DNA of 35,804 nt, from contig JALHPN010000079.1 in the NCBI GenBank assembly GCA_022842465.1, positions 1 to 35,804 of the forward strand, given 5' to 3'. The stretch is from Polyangiaceae bacterium (GTDB lineage Bacteria > Myxococcota_A > Polyangia > Polyangiales > Polyangiaceae). The translations under genes were made by a program, and so were the position numbers. A model generated the notes under the pieces. It was given only the letters and a program-made list of their open reading frames with translations, was not told the origin of the DNA and did not search any database. Below are positions 14,724-24,200 of this stretch, in pieces; the first letter of the stretch is position 1, and each line of letters begins with the position of its first letter.

Positions 14724-15140
14724 TCAGGGGGTCCAGGTCGCAGAGCCGACCTTCGTCTCCGCGCCGTCGACGGTCGCGAAGAGCTCGACCTCGATCTCGG
14801 TGCCGACGGCGTCCTTGCCGATGACGTTGGTAGCGCCTTCGGCGCAGGAGAGGCTCTCGCCGACGTCGAGCTTGCCGTTCGTGTTCGTGTCCGCCGGCGT
14901 GCAGACGAGGGTGACAGCCTCCTTGCCGTCGGGCGTCGCCTTCACCGCGATGCCCTGCAGGTCGTAGCCGTCGTCGCGCGCGTCGTCGACCTTCAGGTCG
15001 AAGAGCGCGTCGCCGGCCGCGTCGGTCGGGGGCGTCGCCTTCGAGGCGACGGAAATCTCCCCGTCCTGGCCCGAGCACCCCACGGCAGCGAGGGCGAGGC
15101 ACGAGACGACGGCGAAGGTCGGGAACGAACGAAGGTTCAT
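14724..15140 (-). CDS. Small lipoprotein with an EF-hand-like loop
   Basis: 138 residues from ATG 15140, with a good Shine-Dalgarno (GGAG, 7 bases upstream). Leader ends LAAVGC with an excellent lipobox. The mature part is acidic and appears to be one beta-rich domain. A DTNTNGKLDVGE loop resembles a calcium-binding EF-hand or dockerin loop and is flanked by two Cys (VTLVCTP and LSCAEG) that could form a disulfide. No known family is recognised. It is convergent with the VanY-like gene and divergent from the OmpA-like lipoprotein. Confidence 0.75.
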   Translation of the reverse strand: MNLRSFPTFAVVSCLALAAVGCSGQDGEISVASKATPPTDAAGDALFDLKVDDARDDGYDLQGIAVKATPDGKEAVTLVCTPADTNTNGKLDVGESLSCAEGATNVIGKDAVGTEIEVELFATVDGAETKVGSATWTP

Positions 15141-15159
15141 GATGTTCTCCAGGTAAGGT

Positions 15160-15176
15160 CCGAGCGTCCTGCTCGG
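15160..15176. promoter_or_regulatory. Palindrome upstream of the EF-hand-like lipoprotein
   Basis: CCGAGC (15160-15165) and GCTCGG (15171-15176) flank GTCCT, 20 bases upstream of the ATG at 15140. It could be a hairpin in the mRNA leader or an operator in the 140-base divergent gap. No convincing -10/-35 pair is visible there. Confidence 0.3.
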
Positions 15177-15280
15177 CTCGAACAGGAACGTGCGTCACGG
15201 CGGGGCTCGGGGCCACGGACGCGGGCTGACACGACCTGACCTGGCGCGCGGGTTGCGACGATGCCCTCCAGGTGGATGCC

Positions 15281-15784
15281 ATGAGCGCCTCGACGACGAT
15301 TTCCACGGTCCTGCTCCTGGGGCTGATCGGCGCATGCGGCGGGGCGCGACCCGCGGAGGTCGCGCAGACCACCGTGACGAGCGGCGCGGCCTCGGCGCCC
15401 GGCGCGGTCGAGCTCTCCCGTCCGCGCGAAGGCGCGGCCTGCGGGCCGTCGCTCGCCCCCGTCCTCGAGTTCGCCCCGCAGACGGACGCGCTGGCCTCGG
15501 GTGAGGGGGAACGGCTCGCGACGTGGGCCGAGTGCGTGAATCGACCGAACCTCGCGCACACGACGGTCGTCCTCGTCGGGAGCGACGAGCCGGGGGCAGG
15601 GGAGGGGCTCTTCGTCGCCCGCGCGAACCGGATCCGCGAGGGGCTCGTCGCGCGCGGCGTCACGCCCGAGCGCGTCGTCGTCGGCGCGCCGGGCGCGTCG
15701 CGGGAAGGCGGCAGGCTCGGCCCGGCGTCCACCGTGACGCTCGAGGTCACGTCTTCGGACAGCGTCCGGTTCGGTCGTCGATGA
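15281..15784 (+). CDS. OmpA-like lipoprotein
   Basis: 167 residues from ATG 15281, preceded by AGGTGG about 6 bases upstream; an in-frame GTG at 15272 is less likely. The lipobox is L-I-G-A-C within LLLGLIGACGG. The C-terminal half resembles the OmpA peptidoglycan-binding fold: VLEFAPQTDALASGEGERLATWAEC, TTVVLVGSDEPG, a run-on ARANRIREGLVARGVTPERVVVGAPG helix and a final strand. The usual NxxLSxxRA signature is recognisable only in part (ANRIREGL), so cell-wall binding is likely but not certain. Its stop overlaps the PolX start codon (ATGA). Confidence 0.78.
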   Translation: MSASTTISTVLLLGLIGACGGARPAEVAQTTVTSGAASAPGAVELSRPREGAACGPSLAPVLEFAPQTDALASGEGERLATWAECVNRPNLAHTTVVLVGSDEPGAGEGLFVARANRIREGLVARGVTPERVVVGAPGASREGGRLGPASTVTLEVTSSDSVRFGRR

Positions 15785-17544
15785 AGGCGAGCATGGCCGA
15801 CCGCACGCTCGTCGTCGCGAGGCTCCGCGAGATCGGAGACCTCCTCGACCTCGCCGGGAAGGACGCGTTCCGCGCGCGCGCCTACGCGAACGGCGCGCGG
15901 GCGCTCGAGGCCAGCCGCCTCACGATCGACGAGCTCCTCGAGGGGGGCCGGCTCCTCGCGCTCCCGGGCATCGGGCGCGGCCTCGCGAAGATCATCGAGG
16001 AGATCCACGCGACGGGCGACAGCGGCCTCGCCCGCGAGCTCCGGAGGGGGCTGCCGACGGACGCCGTCGCGATGGCACGCGCGACGGGCCTCGGCCTCGC
16101 GCCCTTGCGCGTCGTCCACGAGGCGCTCGGGGTGTCGAGCCTCCACGAGCTCCGGGCCGCAGCCGAGGACGGGCGGCTCCTCCGCGTGAAGGGCTTCGGC
16201 CACAAGAAGGTCGGCAAGGTCCTCGCGTCCATCGCGCGCGGGCCGACGCGCGCCCCCGGCGACGACGCGGCCGGGACGGTGCTCCTCCACGAGGCGCTCG
16301 ACGTCGCCGCGAGCCTCGAGGACATGCTCCTCGCGACGGAGGCGATCCATCGCGTCCGACTCGTCGGGTCCGTGCGGCGGCGCGTCGAGCTCTCGCGCGA
16401 CATCGACCTCGTGCTCGTCGCGCCCGACACCGGCGCGGCGCTCGAGGCGGCGACGCGGCTCGCTCGCGTCGCGGTGGTCGACGCCCTCTCGCGCGAGGAG
16501 CGCCGGGTCAGAGTCCGTCTCGGCGACGGGATGCCGGTGGACTTCGTCGCCTGCGAAGCGCCCGAGGTCGGAATCACGCTCGTGCGCGAAACGGGATCTG
16601 TGGCGCACGTCGCCGCGCTCGAGGCGCGGGCGCTGGGGCGGGGGACGACGCTGGAGGCGATCGCCAGGGGCGGCCCCGGGGAGGCCTCGATCTACGCGGC
16701 CCTCGGGCTCGCGTTCGTGACGCCCGAGCTCAGGGAAGGGCAGGGGGAGATCGAGGAGGCGGCGCGAGGCTTCGCGGAAGGGCGGGATCCGTGGGACGAC
16801 CTCGTCCGCGAGACCGACGTTCGCGGTCTCGTCCACTGCCACACGACCTGGTCGGACGGGCGCTCGTCCATCGAGGAGATGGCGGCCGCCGCGAAGGCGT
16901 GGGGCGCGAGCTACCTCACGATCACCGATCACTCGGCGGCGGCGCACTACGCGGGCGGGCTCGACCGCGAGCGGCTCGTCCGGCAGGCGGACGAGATCGC
17001 GGCGGCGGAGGAGAAGGTCGGGATCCAGATCCTCCGCGGGACGGAGGCCGACATCCTCGCCGACGGACGGATCGACTGCCCGGAGGACCTCTTCGAGAGG
17101 CTCGACGTGGTCGTCGCGAGCCTCCACGCGCGTCACAAGCAGGACGAGGACGAGATGACGCGCCGTCTCGTCCGCGCGATGCAGGCGCCCGTCTTCAAGA
17201 TCTGGGGCCACCCCCTCGGGCGGCTCGTGCGGTCGCGCCCGCCGGTCGCGTGTCGGGTGGAGGAGGTCCTCGATGCGCTCGCCGCCTCGCGTGGCGCGAT
17301 CGAGATCAACGGCGATCCGCGCCGGCTCGATCTCCCGCCGGAGTGGATCCGGGCTGCCCGGGCGCGGGGCATCCCGTTCGTGCTCTCGGTCGACGCGCAC
17401 GCGGTGGCCGACTTCCGCAACGTCCGCTGGGCGACCGCGATGGCGCGCCGTGCCGGGGTGCGGCGATCGGAGGTCCTGAACGTCAAGAGCGCGGCCGCCT
17501 TCGCGCGGGCCGTCCGTCCCGCGCCGGAGCGCCGGGCGGCGTAG
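15781..17544 (+). CDS. polX: PolX family DNA polymerase with PHP domain
   Basis: 587-residue family X DNA polymerase, implicated in gap-filling base-excision repair, with a PHP phosphoesterase/3'-5' exonuclease domain. The N-terminal 8-kDa-like and helix-hairpin-helix region includes LLALPGIGRGLAKIIEEI and LRVKGFGHKKVGKVL. The polymerase active site is GSVRRRVELSRDIDLVLV (D207, D209) with the third Asp D254 in MPVDFVAC, followed by TGSVAH. PHP motifs are all present: HCHTTWSDG (352-360), TDHS, GTEADIL, SLHARH, GHPLGR and SVDAHAV. Size matches bacterial PolX (about 570-580). The ATG at 15781 overlaps the preceding stop. Coupling to an OmpA-like lipoprotein looks like packing rather than shared function. 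Confidence 0.96.
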   Translation: MKASMADRTLVVARLREIGDLLDLAGKDAFRARAYANGARALEASRLTIDELLEGGRLLALPGIGRGLAKIIEEIHATGDSGLARELRRGLPTDAVAMARATGLGLAPLRVVHEALGVSSLHELRAAAEDGRLLRVKGFGHKKVGKVLASIARGPTRAPGDDAAGTVLLHEALDVAASLEDMLLATEAIHRVRLVGSVRRRVELSRDIDLVLVAPDTGAALEAATRLARVAVVDALSREERRVRVRLGDGMPVDFVACEAPEVGITLVRETGSVAHVAALEARALGRGTTLEAIARGGPGEASIYAALGLAFVTPELREGQGEIEEAARGFAEGRDPWDDLVRETDVRGLVHCHTTWSDGRSSIEEMAAAAKAWGASYLTITDHSAAAHYAGGLDRERLVRQADEIAAAEEKVGIQILRGTEADILADGRIDCPEDLFERLDVVVASLHARHKQDEDEMTRRLVRAMQAPVFKIWGHPLGRLVRSRPPVACRVEEVLDALAASRGAIEINGDPRRLDLPPEWIRAARARGIPFVLSVDAHAVADFRNVRWATAMARRAGVRRSEVLNVKSAAAFARAVRPAPERRAA

Positions 17545-17588
17545 GCCCTTGCCGCCTGGACGCCGCCGGGGGAGAGGAGGGCACCTCC

Positions 17589-18896
17589 GTGCGGTTCCCC
17601 GGGCGACGCAAGCACAAGCACTACTTCCCCGTTCGCGAGCGGGATCCGCTCCTCCACCACGCGGGCCTCGACGGTCCGAACGCGCGGGTCCACGTCGTCG
17701 GCATCGACCAGACGCTCGTCGACATCGACGCGCGGGTCGACGACGCGCTGCTCGCTCGCTACGGGCTGCCGAAAGGCGACTCGACCGTCATCCCGGGAGA
17801 CCGCGCCGCCTCGCTCTACGACGAGCTCTTCAGCGAGAAGAAGATCGTGTCGGAGTTCGCGGGCGGCACGGTGGGCAACACGCTGCACAACTACTCGCTC
17901 CTCGCCGACGACGCCTCGATCCTCCTCGGGGTGATGACCGACCCGATCCGCGTGGGCACGTCGGGGTATCGCTACGTGTCGAACACGTCGAGCCGCGTGA
18001 ACCTGGACCACCTCCAGCCCGTCGACGGCCCGCTCGGTCGGTGCTTCGCGCTCGTCACGCCCGACGGTGAGCGCTCGTTCGCGATCAGCGCGGGGAAGAT
18101 GAACGCGCTCCGTCCCGACAGCGTGCCGGAGCACGTGTTCGCCGAGGCGGCCGCGCTCGTCATCAGCGCCTACCTCATGCGCGCCGAGGCCGACGAGCCG
18201 ATGCCGCGAGCGACGCTGCGCGCGGTGGACCTCGCCCGAAAGGCGGGTGTCCCCGTGGTGCTCACGCTCGGCACCCGCTTCATCATCGCGGAGCGGCCGG
18301 ACTTCTGGCGTGCGTTCGTCGCCGAGCACGTCGACGTCCTCGCGATGAACGAGGAGGAGGGCGAGGCCCTGACGGGCGCGGGCGACCCGCTCGTCGCCTG
18401 CGAGCGCGCGCTAGACCTCGCCGACGTCGTCCTGTGCACCGCGGGCCCCACGGGTCTCTACATGGCGGGCTGGACCGACGACGCGGTCAAGCGCGCGACC
18501 CGCTACCCCCTCCTCCCCGGCGCGATCCCCGAGTTCAACCGCTACGAGTTCAGCCGACCGATGAAGAAGGCCCACTGCGCGAGCCCACTCAAGGTCTACG
18601 CGCACATCGCCCCGTACCACGGCGGCCCTGCGCGCATCACGAGCGCGAACGGCGCGGGGGACGCGGCGCTCTCGGCCCTCCTCCACGACATGTCCGCCAA
18701 CCTCTATCACCGCGCGCGCGTCCCCAGCTCCGCGAAGCACGCGCGGGAGTTTCTCACGTACTCCTCGATGAGCCAGGTCTGCCGCTACGCCAACCGCGTC
18801 AGCTACGAGGTGCTCGTCCAGTCCTCCCCCCGCCTCACGCGCGGACTCCCCGAACGGGAGGAAGGCCTGAACGAGGAAGCGTACTGGGCCCTCTGA
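17589..18896 (+). CDS. gsk: Inosine-guanosine kinase
   Basis: PfkB-family nucleoside kinase that phosphorylates inosine and guanosine with ATP (purine salvage). 435 residues against 434 for E. coli Gsk, and near-collinear from the first residue (RFPGRRKHKHYFPVRERDPLL). Other landmarks are VVGIDQTLVDI, EFAGGTVGNTLHNYSLLADD, LGVMTDPI, NTSSRVNLDHLQPVDGP, LAMNEEEGEALTG and SANGAGDAALSALLHD (catalytic Asp, anion hole). The tail is YANRVSYEVL and SPRLTRGLPEREEGL. The GTG at 17589 is chosen because it aligns with the E. coli start; AGGAGG lies about 10 bases upstream. Such strong similarity to the gammaproteobacterial enzyme raises the question of lateral transfer, though base composition matches the window. 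Confidence 0.96.
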   Translation: MRFPGRRKHKHYFPVRERDPLLHHAGLDGPNARVHVVGIDQTLVDIDARVDDALLARYGLPKGDSTVIPGDRAASLYDELFSEKKIVSEFAGGTVGNTLHNYSLLADDASILLGVMTDPIRVGTSGYRYVSNTSSRVNLDHLQPVDGPLGRCFALVTPDGERSFAISAGKMNALRPDSVPEHVFAEAAALVISAYLMRAEADEPMPRATLRAVDLARKAGVPVVLTLGTRFIIAERPDFWRAFVAEHVDVLAMNEEEGEALTGAGDPLVACERALDLADVVLCTAGPTGLYMAGWTDDAVKRATRYPLLPGAIPEFNRYEFSRPMKKAHCASPLKVYAHIAPYHGGPARITSANGAGDAALSALLHDMSANLYHRARVPSSAKHAREFLTYSSMSQVCRYANRVSYEVLVQSSPRLTRGLPEREEGLNEEAYWAL

Positions 18897-18919
18897 CGGT
18901 CCCTGACCGGACGGCCACC

Positions 18920-18939
18920 GGCCGGCCTCTGCCCCGGCC
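18920..18939 (+). terminator. GC-rich hairpin after gsk
   Basis: GGCCGG (18920-18925) pairs with CCGGCC (18934-18939) across an 8-base loop, 23 bases after the gsk stop. No T-run follows. Such stems are common in GC-rich DNA, so this is weak. Confidence 0.3.
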
Positions 18940-18952
18940 CGCGACGCTGCGC

Positions 18953-19013
18953 TTGACAGGCGGCGGCCGCCGTCTCAATGTAACCCGTGGTCACTTTGCA
19001 ACCAGGGGTAACA
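18953..19013 (+). promoter_or_regulatory. Promoter-like TTGACA and large operator palindrome before the hydrolase-tetR pair
   Basis: A perfect -35 consensus TTGACA sits at 18953-18958. The -10 region is poor (CAATGT at 18976-18981 with 17-base spacing). Immediately downstream, TGTAACCCGTGGT (18979-18991) and ACCAGGGGTAACA (19001-19013) form an inverted repeat matching at 11 of 13 positions with a 9-base centre. The right arm contains the Shine-Dalgarno AGGGG and ends on the A of the ATG. A bound dimer would therefore cover the transcription start and the ribosome site. The TetR encoded two genes downstream is the obvious candidate ligand (inference). Confidence 0.65.
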
Positions 19014-19984
19014 TGGACGACACCGCCTCGCTCGACACCTACCTCTTCCAGCGACACGACCGCCCGCTCGTCGAGCCGCCGCCGCGGCAGAGCAGCCTCG
19101 ATCGGGGCCGAGAGGTGGCCCTCACGGCGCGAGACGGGCTCGCGCTCGCGGGCACGGTCTTCGAGCCGCGGAGGGCGGAGGCCCGCTCGCGCGCGGCCGC
19201 GCGGCTCCCGGTCGTCGTCGCGTCCGCGACGGGCGTGAAGCAGCGCTACTACCGCCCCTTCGCGTCGTGGCTCGCATCGGAGGGGTATCGCGTCGTCACG
19301 TTCGACTACCGCGGGATCGGCGGCTCCCGCGCGCCCGGCGCGGCGTGGCACGGCGCCGACATGCACACCTGGGGCGAGCAGGACCTCGCGGGGGTCCTCG
19401 CGCAGGTGTCGGGCGATCCCGCGCTCGGCGGGGGCCGAGGCAAGGCGCTCGTCGTCGGCCACAGCGTGGGCGGTCAGCTGCTCGGCCTCCAGCCCGAGCC
19501 CGCGCGCATCGCCGCGTCGGTGAACGTCGCGTCCGGGAGCGGCGACTACCGGCTCTGGCCGGCAGACGCCCGCTGGCGGATGGCGCTCCTCTGGTACGGC
19601 ATCGTCCCCTCCGTGACGCGCGTCGTCGGCTACCTGCCGGGGGCGCTCGGCATCGGAGAAGACCTGCCGCCCGGCGTCGCCCTCGAGTGGGCGCGCTGGT
19701 GCCGGACGCCGGGGTACCTGGTCGGGGGGCCGAACGAGGAGCGCCGCGCGCGCTTCGCTCGCTTCCGCGCGCCGATCCTCGCCTTCTGCTTCGCGGACGA
19801 CACCTATGCGCCGCCCGACGCCGTCGACGCGATGATCGCGCTCTACGCGGCGTCCGCGCCGGTCACGAAGCGCATGGTGTCGCGAGGCGAGGCCCGGGTC
19901 GGACACTTCGGGTTCTTCCGCGAGCGCCATCGCGCGTTCTGGCGGGAGGCGAAGGCCTTCCTCGACGCGCACGCCGACGTTTGA
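19013..19984 (+). CDS. Alpha/beta fold hydrolase
   Basis: 323-residue serine hydrolase of unknown substrate. The fold is shown by LPVVVASATGVKQRYYRPFASWLASEGYRVV, the oxyanion-side FDYRGIGGSR and the nucleophile elbow GHSVGGQ (S151). An acid candidate is FADDTYAPPDAVDAM, and the His candidate is RVGHFGFF near the C-terminus. It resembles the COG4757-type predicted hydrolases. No signal peptide; cytosolic. The ATG at 19013 fuses with the right arm of the upstream palindrome. A tetR gene follows 16 bases downstream in the same direction, so this is likely the structural gene of a small inducible operon that responds to a hydrophobic ligand or ester. Confidence 0.88.
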   Translation: MDDTASLDTYLFQRHDRPLVEPPPRQSSLDRGREVALTARDGLALAGTVFEPRRAEARSRAAARLPVVVASATGVKQRYYRPFASWLASEGYRVVTFDYRGIGGSRAPGAAWHGADMHTWGEQDLAGVLAQVSGDPALGGGRGKALVVGHSVGGQLLGLQPEPARIAASVNVASGSGDYRLWPADARWRMALLWYGIVPSVTRVVGYLPGALGIGEDLPPGVALEWARWCRTPGYLVGGPNEERRARFARFRAPILAFCFADDTYAPPDAVDAMIALYAASAPVTKRMVSRGEARVGHFGFFRERHRAFWREAKAFLDAHADV

Positions 19985-20000
19985 CCTGACGGAGCCGTCC

Positions 20001-20654
20001 GTGCTGCTCTCCCCGCCGATGAGGCGGGCGAAGGTCGCGGCGGCGAAGAAGAAGACCGCCTACCACCACGGCGACCTCCGTCGTGCGCTGGTGACCGCCG
20101 CGACGGCGGCGATCGAGGAGGCCGGCGAGGGGGCCCTCACCCTCCGCGAGGTCGCGCGCCGGGTCGGCGTCACGCACCCCGCCGCCTACCGCCACTTCGA
20201 GGACAAGACCGCGCTCCTCGCGGCCGTCGCCGAGGAGGGCTACGTCGTGCTCGCGGATGCGATCGAGCGCGCGCTCGGCGCCGCGAGCTCACGCCCTCGG
20301 GAGCGCCTGCGGGCGCTCGCCGTGGCGTACGTCGATTTCGCCGTCCGGAGCCCGGCCCAGTACGCGGTGATGTGGGGGCCACGCTTCAACACGGATGGCC
20401 GCTTCCCGTCGCTGGAGGCGGCCATCAGGCGCGTCTACGAGCTCGTCGCGCGGGAGGTCGAGCGCGGACAGGCGGAGGGAGATCTCCGCCCCGGCCAGAC
20501 CCGCGACCTCGCGATCGGGCTCTGGGTCGTCGGCCACGGGTACGTCGAGCTCGTGGCTCGCCGCCGCATCCGCGTGAAGAGCCGCGAGAAGGCGATCGAG
20601 TACTTTCTCACGCTCTTCGAGCCGTGGCTCGACGGCATCGCCGTGAAGCGCTGA
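20001..20654 (+). CDS. TetR/AcrR family transcriptional regulator
   Basis: 217 residues with a typical N-terminal HTH: DLRRALVTAATAAIEEAGEGALTLREVARRVGVTHPAAYRHFEDKTALLAAV. The ligand domain looks like the WHG/TetR_C_33 type (FAVRSPAQYAVMWGP, IGLWVVGHGYVELV). Start GTG 20001; ATG 20019 is an alternative that loses only six residues. A basic stretch (RRAKVAAAKKKT) precedes the HTH and may contact the minor groove. It is co-directional with the hydrolase 16 bases upstream. By TetR custom it would repress its own operon at the palindrome 18979-19013. It might also bind other palindromes in the window, but the sequence at 3971-4030 is not obviously the same site. Confidence 0.93.
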   Translation: MLLSPPMRRAKVAAAKKKTAYHHGDLRRALVTAATAAIEEAGEGALTLREVARRVGVTHPAAYRHFEDKTALLAAVAEEGYVVLADAIERALGAASSRPRERLRALAVAYVDFAVRSPAQYAVMWGPRFNTDGRFPSLEAAIRRVYELVAREVERGQAEGDLRPGQTRDLAIGLWVVGHGYVELVARRRIRVKSREKAIEYFLTLFEPWLDGIAVKR

Positions 20655-20661
20655 GCGCCGC

Positions 20662-21153
20662 TCAACCCCGGACCGGCTTCGACGGCTCCCACTGGTGCTC
20701 GGACACGACGTGCCCGTAGCCGCCGCCGACGATCGCGCCGTAGAGGAGGTGGAGCCCGAAGAACGCGACCGCCGCCGCCCAGCCGCCGCGCGCGAAGTAC
20801 GGACCCGGCTCGCCGAGGACCTCGGGGACGAGCGGGTGGAACTGGGGAGTGAAGCCGACGAGCATCCCGATGAACAGCGAGTGAGGGATCGTCGTGATCA
20901 TCCCCATGAACGCCCCCCCGTGGTTCCAGACGCGTTCGAACATGTAGGCGTAGAGCAGCCCGAAGAGCGCGCCGACGATCAGGTGCATCCCGAGCCCCAG
21001 CAGGAACGCGGACGTGCCGGGCAGGATCCCGGTCATCGTGCCGAGCATCATCTCGATCTGGACGGGGATGCCGGCGGCCCGGAGGCCGAACGACACGAGG
21101 CTCATCGCCAGAGCTCCAGCGAGACCGAACACCACAGCGCGACCGGGTTTCAT
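20662..21153 (-). CDS. Small integral membrane protein, unknown function
   Basis: 163 residues from ATG 21153, which has a strong Shine-Dalgarno (GGAGGT, 7 bases upstream). About four hydrophobic segments: AVVFGLAGALAMSLVSFGLRAAG, a long one from GTSAFLLGLGMHLIVGALFGLLY, one from MITTIPHSLFIGMLVGF, and WAAAVAFFGLHLLYGAIVGGG. His and Asp/Glu residues near membrane edges (GMHL, FHPLVPE, LHLLYG) are notable, but no metal motif is clear. It converges with the TetR gene (7-base gap) and diverges from the large TPR gene. Function unknown. Confidence 0.75.
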   Translation of the reverse strand: MKPGRAVVFGLAGALAMSLVSFGLRAAGIPVQIEMMLGTMTGILPGTSAFLLGLGMHLIVGALFGLLYAYMFERVWNHGGAFMGMITTIPHSLFIGMLVGFTPQFHPLVPEVLGEPGPYFARGGWAAAVAFFGLHLLYGAIVGGGYGHVVSEHQWEPSKPVRG

Positions 21154-21188
21154 GCGGGTGACCTCCACGATGGGAGATCGAGCTTGCA

Positions 21189-21202
21189 CCTGGCGCGCCA
21201 GG
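21189..21202. promoter_or_regulatory. 14-bp perfect palindrome in a divergent promoter gap
   Basis: CCTGGCGCGCCAGG lies in the 80-base gap between the divergent membrane-protein and TPR genes. It could be a shared operator. Chance occurrence in DNA this GC-rich cannot be excluded. Confidence 0.35.
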
Positions 21203-21233
21203 CGAGCGCGACCCGAGATATCCTCCGAGCCCG

Positions 21234-24200
21234 ATGACGGAACCCGGCGGGAGAGCCACGAGACCGTCCAGCGGGACGCTCGAGGTCCGCGTGGCGAGCG
21301 CGAGCCCGAGCGCGGCAACGTTGCACGTCGAGGCGAACCTCGAGAAGCTCGAGCGAATCACCGAGCCGCACGAGCGCTCCCAGGTCCTCCTCGAGATCGG
21401 CCTCGCGCTTCGCGACGACCTCGGCGATCACGGGCAGGCGGCAGACGCGCTCCTCGAGGCCGTGCGCTCCTGGCCCCGCCACGACGGCGCGCTCGACGCG
21501 CTCGAGCCTCTCCTCCGAGCACAGGGGCGGTTCGGCGAGGCCGTGGCCGTGCTGCAGGCCCAGGCGGCCAGAGAGCGCGAGGTGCCCAGGGCGCTCGCCT
21601 GCGCGGAGGTCGTCGTCCGGTGGCTCACGAGCGAGCTCGGCCGCGCCGATCTCGCGCGCGCGTGGGTGGAGCGCATCCGTGGGCTCGACACGACCCACTG
21701 GCTCGTCCATTTCCTCGACTCGGCTGCGGCCCGGGAGCGCGGGGACGCGAAGCGCGAGCTCCAGGCGCTCGACTTCGCCGTCCTCAGCGCGCGACGCGCC
21801 GACGATCGGGCCCGCATCCACCTCCTCATGGCGGCCCGCTACCTCGAAGAGCGGACGATCGATCTCGGCGAGGCGAAGAAGCACTTCGCCGCCGCCCACA
21901 AGCTCGAGCCGAAACGCCTCGAGCCGCTTCGTGGGCTCGAGCACATCGCGACGCGCGAGAACGACAAGGTCGCGCTCGGGGACGTGCTCCGACGGGCCTC
22001 CGTCGCCGATGTCCCGGGCGAAGAGCGCGTCGAGATCCTCCTCCGCCTGGCGCGCCTCGAAGAGACCGAGTTCAAGAAGCCGGAGCTCGCGGCGCGGACG
22101 CTCGAGCGCGCCCTCGATCTCGCCCCCGGCCACGCGGAGGCGCTCGCCGCGCTCGAGCGCTGCTACTTCGGGGCGCGCGCATGGCCGGAGCTCGCGAGCG
22201 TCCTCGAGCGCGCGGCGACGAGCACCGCCGATCCCGAGCGGCGCCGCGCGCGTCTGGCGCGTCTCGGCGAGGTCCTCGAGACGCGCCTCGGGGACGCCCG
22301 CGCGGCGGTGGCGACGTACACCCGCCTCGCGACTGCCTTCCCCGACGACGAGACGCTGCTCGCCGAGCTCGCGCGCCTCACGGAGAAGACGGGTGACGTG
22401 ACGACGGCCGCGCACGCCCGCGCGCGGCTCGCGTCGCTCGCGCGGGATCCGCACGTCCGTGCGCGCCATCTCGTCGTCGCAGGGCAGCTGCTCGTCCCGG
22501 TCGACCCGGCCGCCGCGCGCGCCTCCTTCGAGCGTGCCGTGGAGGCGGATGCGACGAACGCGGCAGCCTGGAGCGCGCTCGTCTGGGACGCCCGCGCCGC
22601 GAACGACACCCCGCGCGTCCTTCGCTACCTCGAGGCGCGCGCAGAGGGGGCGGAGACCCCCCGGGCGCGCGGAATGGCCTGGGTCGAGCTCGCGGAGGCG
22701 CGCGCGCGCGCGGGCGATCGCCGCGGAGCGCGCGACGCGTACGAGGCCGCGTGGGGAGCTGACGATACGAGCGAGTCGGCCGCGAACGCGCTCCTCGCGC
22801 CGCTCCTCGACGACCAGCGCTGGGAGGAGCTCGACACGATCGTGTCCGTCTCGCTCTCCGGTGCGGAGCGTGACAAGGACGACGCCCGGCTCCTCGCCGC
22901 TCGTCGCGCGGAGATCGCGCTCGCGCGCGCGCAAGGGAGGCCGCTCCGCGAGCTCGTCGCCGCGCGGGCCGCCTACCGCCTCGCCCCTGGCGCGGAGGAC
23001 ACGAGCGAGGCGCTCGCCCGCGCGGCGTTCGCGATGCGGGCTGACCCGGTCGTCATCGACGCTCGCGCGGAGCTCGAGAGGCTCGGCGACGCCCCCGACC
23101 ACCTCGGCCTCGACGGACGCGTGATGCTCGCCGACGTGCTCGCGCTCCTCGGCGACACCGAGCGTGCCGGCGCTCTCTACGACCTCGTGCTCGCCGACGC
23201 GCCCGAGAACGACCGCGCGCTCCGCGGGCTCTCGCAGATCCACGGCGCCACCGGCAACCGCGTCGCGGCGCTCTCGCTCCGGCGCCAGATCGCGCGGGGC
23301 ACGAGGGATCCCGGCGAGCGATTCGAGCTCCTCGTCGAGATCGCGGACGCGTTCGCGACGCGGGCGGGCGCCCCGGAGCTCGCCGAGGAGGTCTACGAGG
23401 AGGCGCGCGTCCTCCGCCCCGCCGAGCTCCCGATCCTCCACAAGCTCGTCGCGCTCCGGCAGGAGCTCGGGCGCTGGCAGGGCGTCTTCGACGCCCTCGC
23501 AGGGATCGAAGCGGTCGACAAGGACCCCCAGAGGCGCTCGAAGACCCTCTTCACGATGGCGCAGATCGCGCTCCGCGAGCTCACCGATAGGCGGAAGGCC
23601 ATCGATCTGTTCGATCGCGTCCTCGACGTCGATCCGAAGAACCTGGAGGCCTTCGAGCGCATCGTGCGGCTCCTGACCGAGGACAAGGACTGGCTCGCGC
23701 TCGACCAGATGTACGAGCGCATGGCGCGCCGCGCCGCCTCCGACACGAGCCTCCACCACGCCCTGCTGAAGCAGGTCGCCGTCCTCCGTCGTGATCGCCT
23801 CGGAGACCCCGCCCGGGCTGCCGAGGCCCTCCGCGTCGCGATCGGGCTCGCGCCGAAGGACGACGAGGCGCAGATCATGCTGCGCGAGATCCTCTCGCGG
23901 ACGGGGCAGGCCGGGAGCGCCGTGCAGGTCACCCTCGATCGGATCTTGCGCGACCCGCTCGATCCGACGCCGTACCCGGCGTACTTCGACTTGCTCGTCT
24001 CGCAGGGCGCGCGGGATCGCGCGGTGTGCGCCGCTTCGGTGATGCGCTTCCTCGGCGTCGCCCACGCGCCGGCGGAGAACCTGCTCACGGCCTACCTTCA
24101 TCCGCCGATCGAGGGCATCCTCCAGGCCCTCGGCGACGGCGGCTACGAGGAGCTCCTCCACCCGGACCTCGACCCCGAGCTCACGACGATCCTCTCCGTC

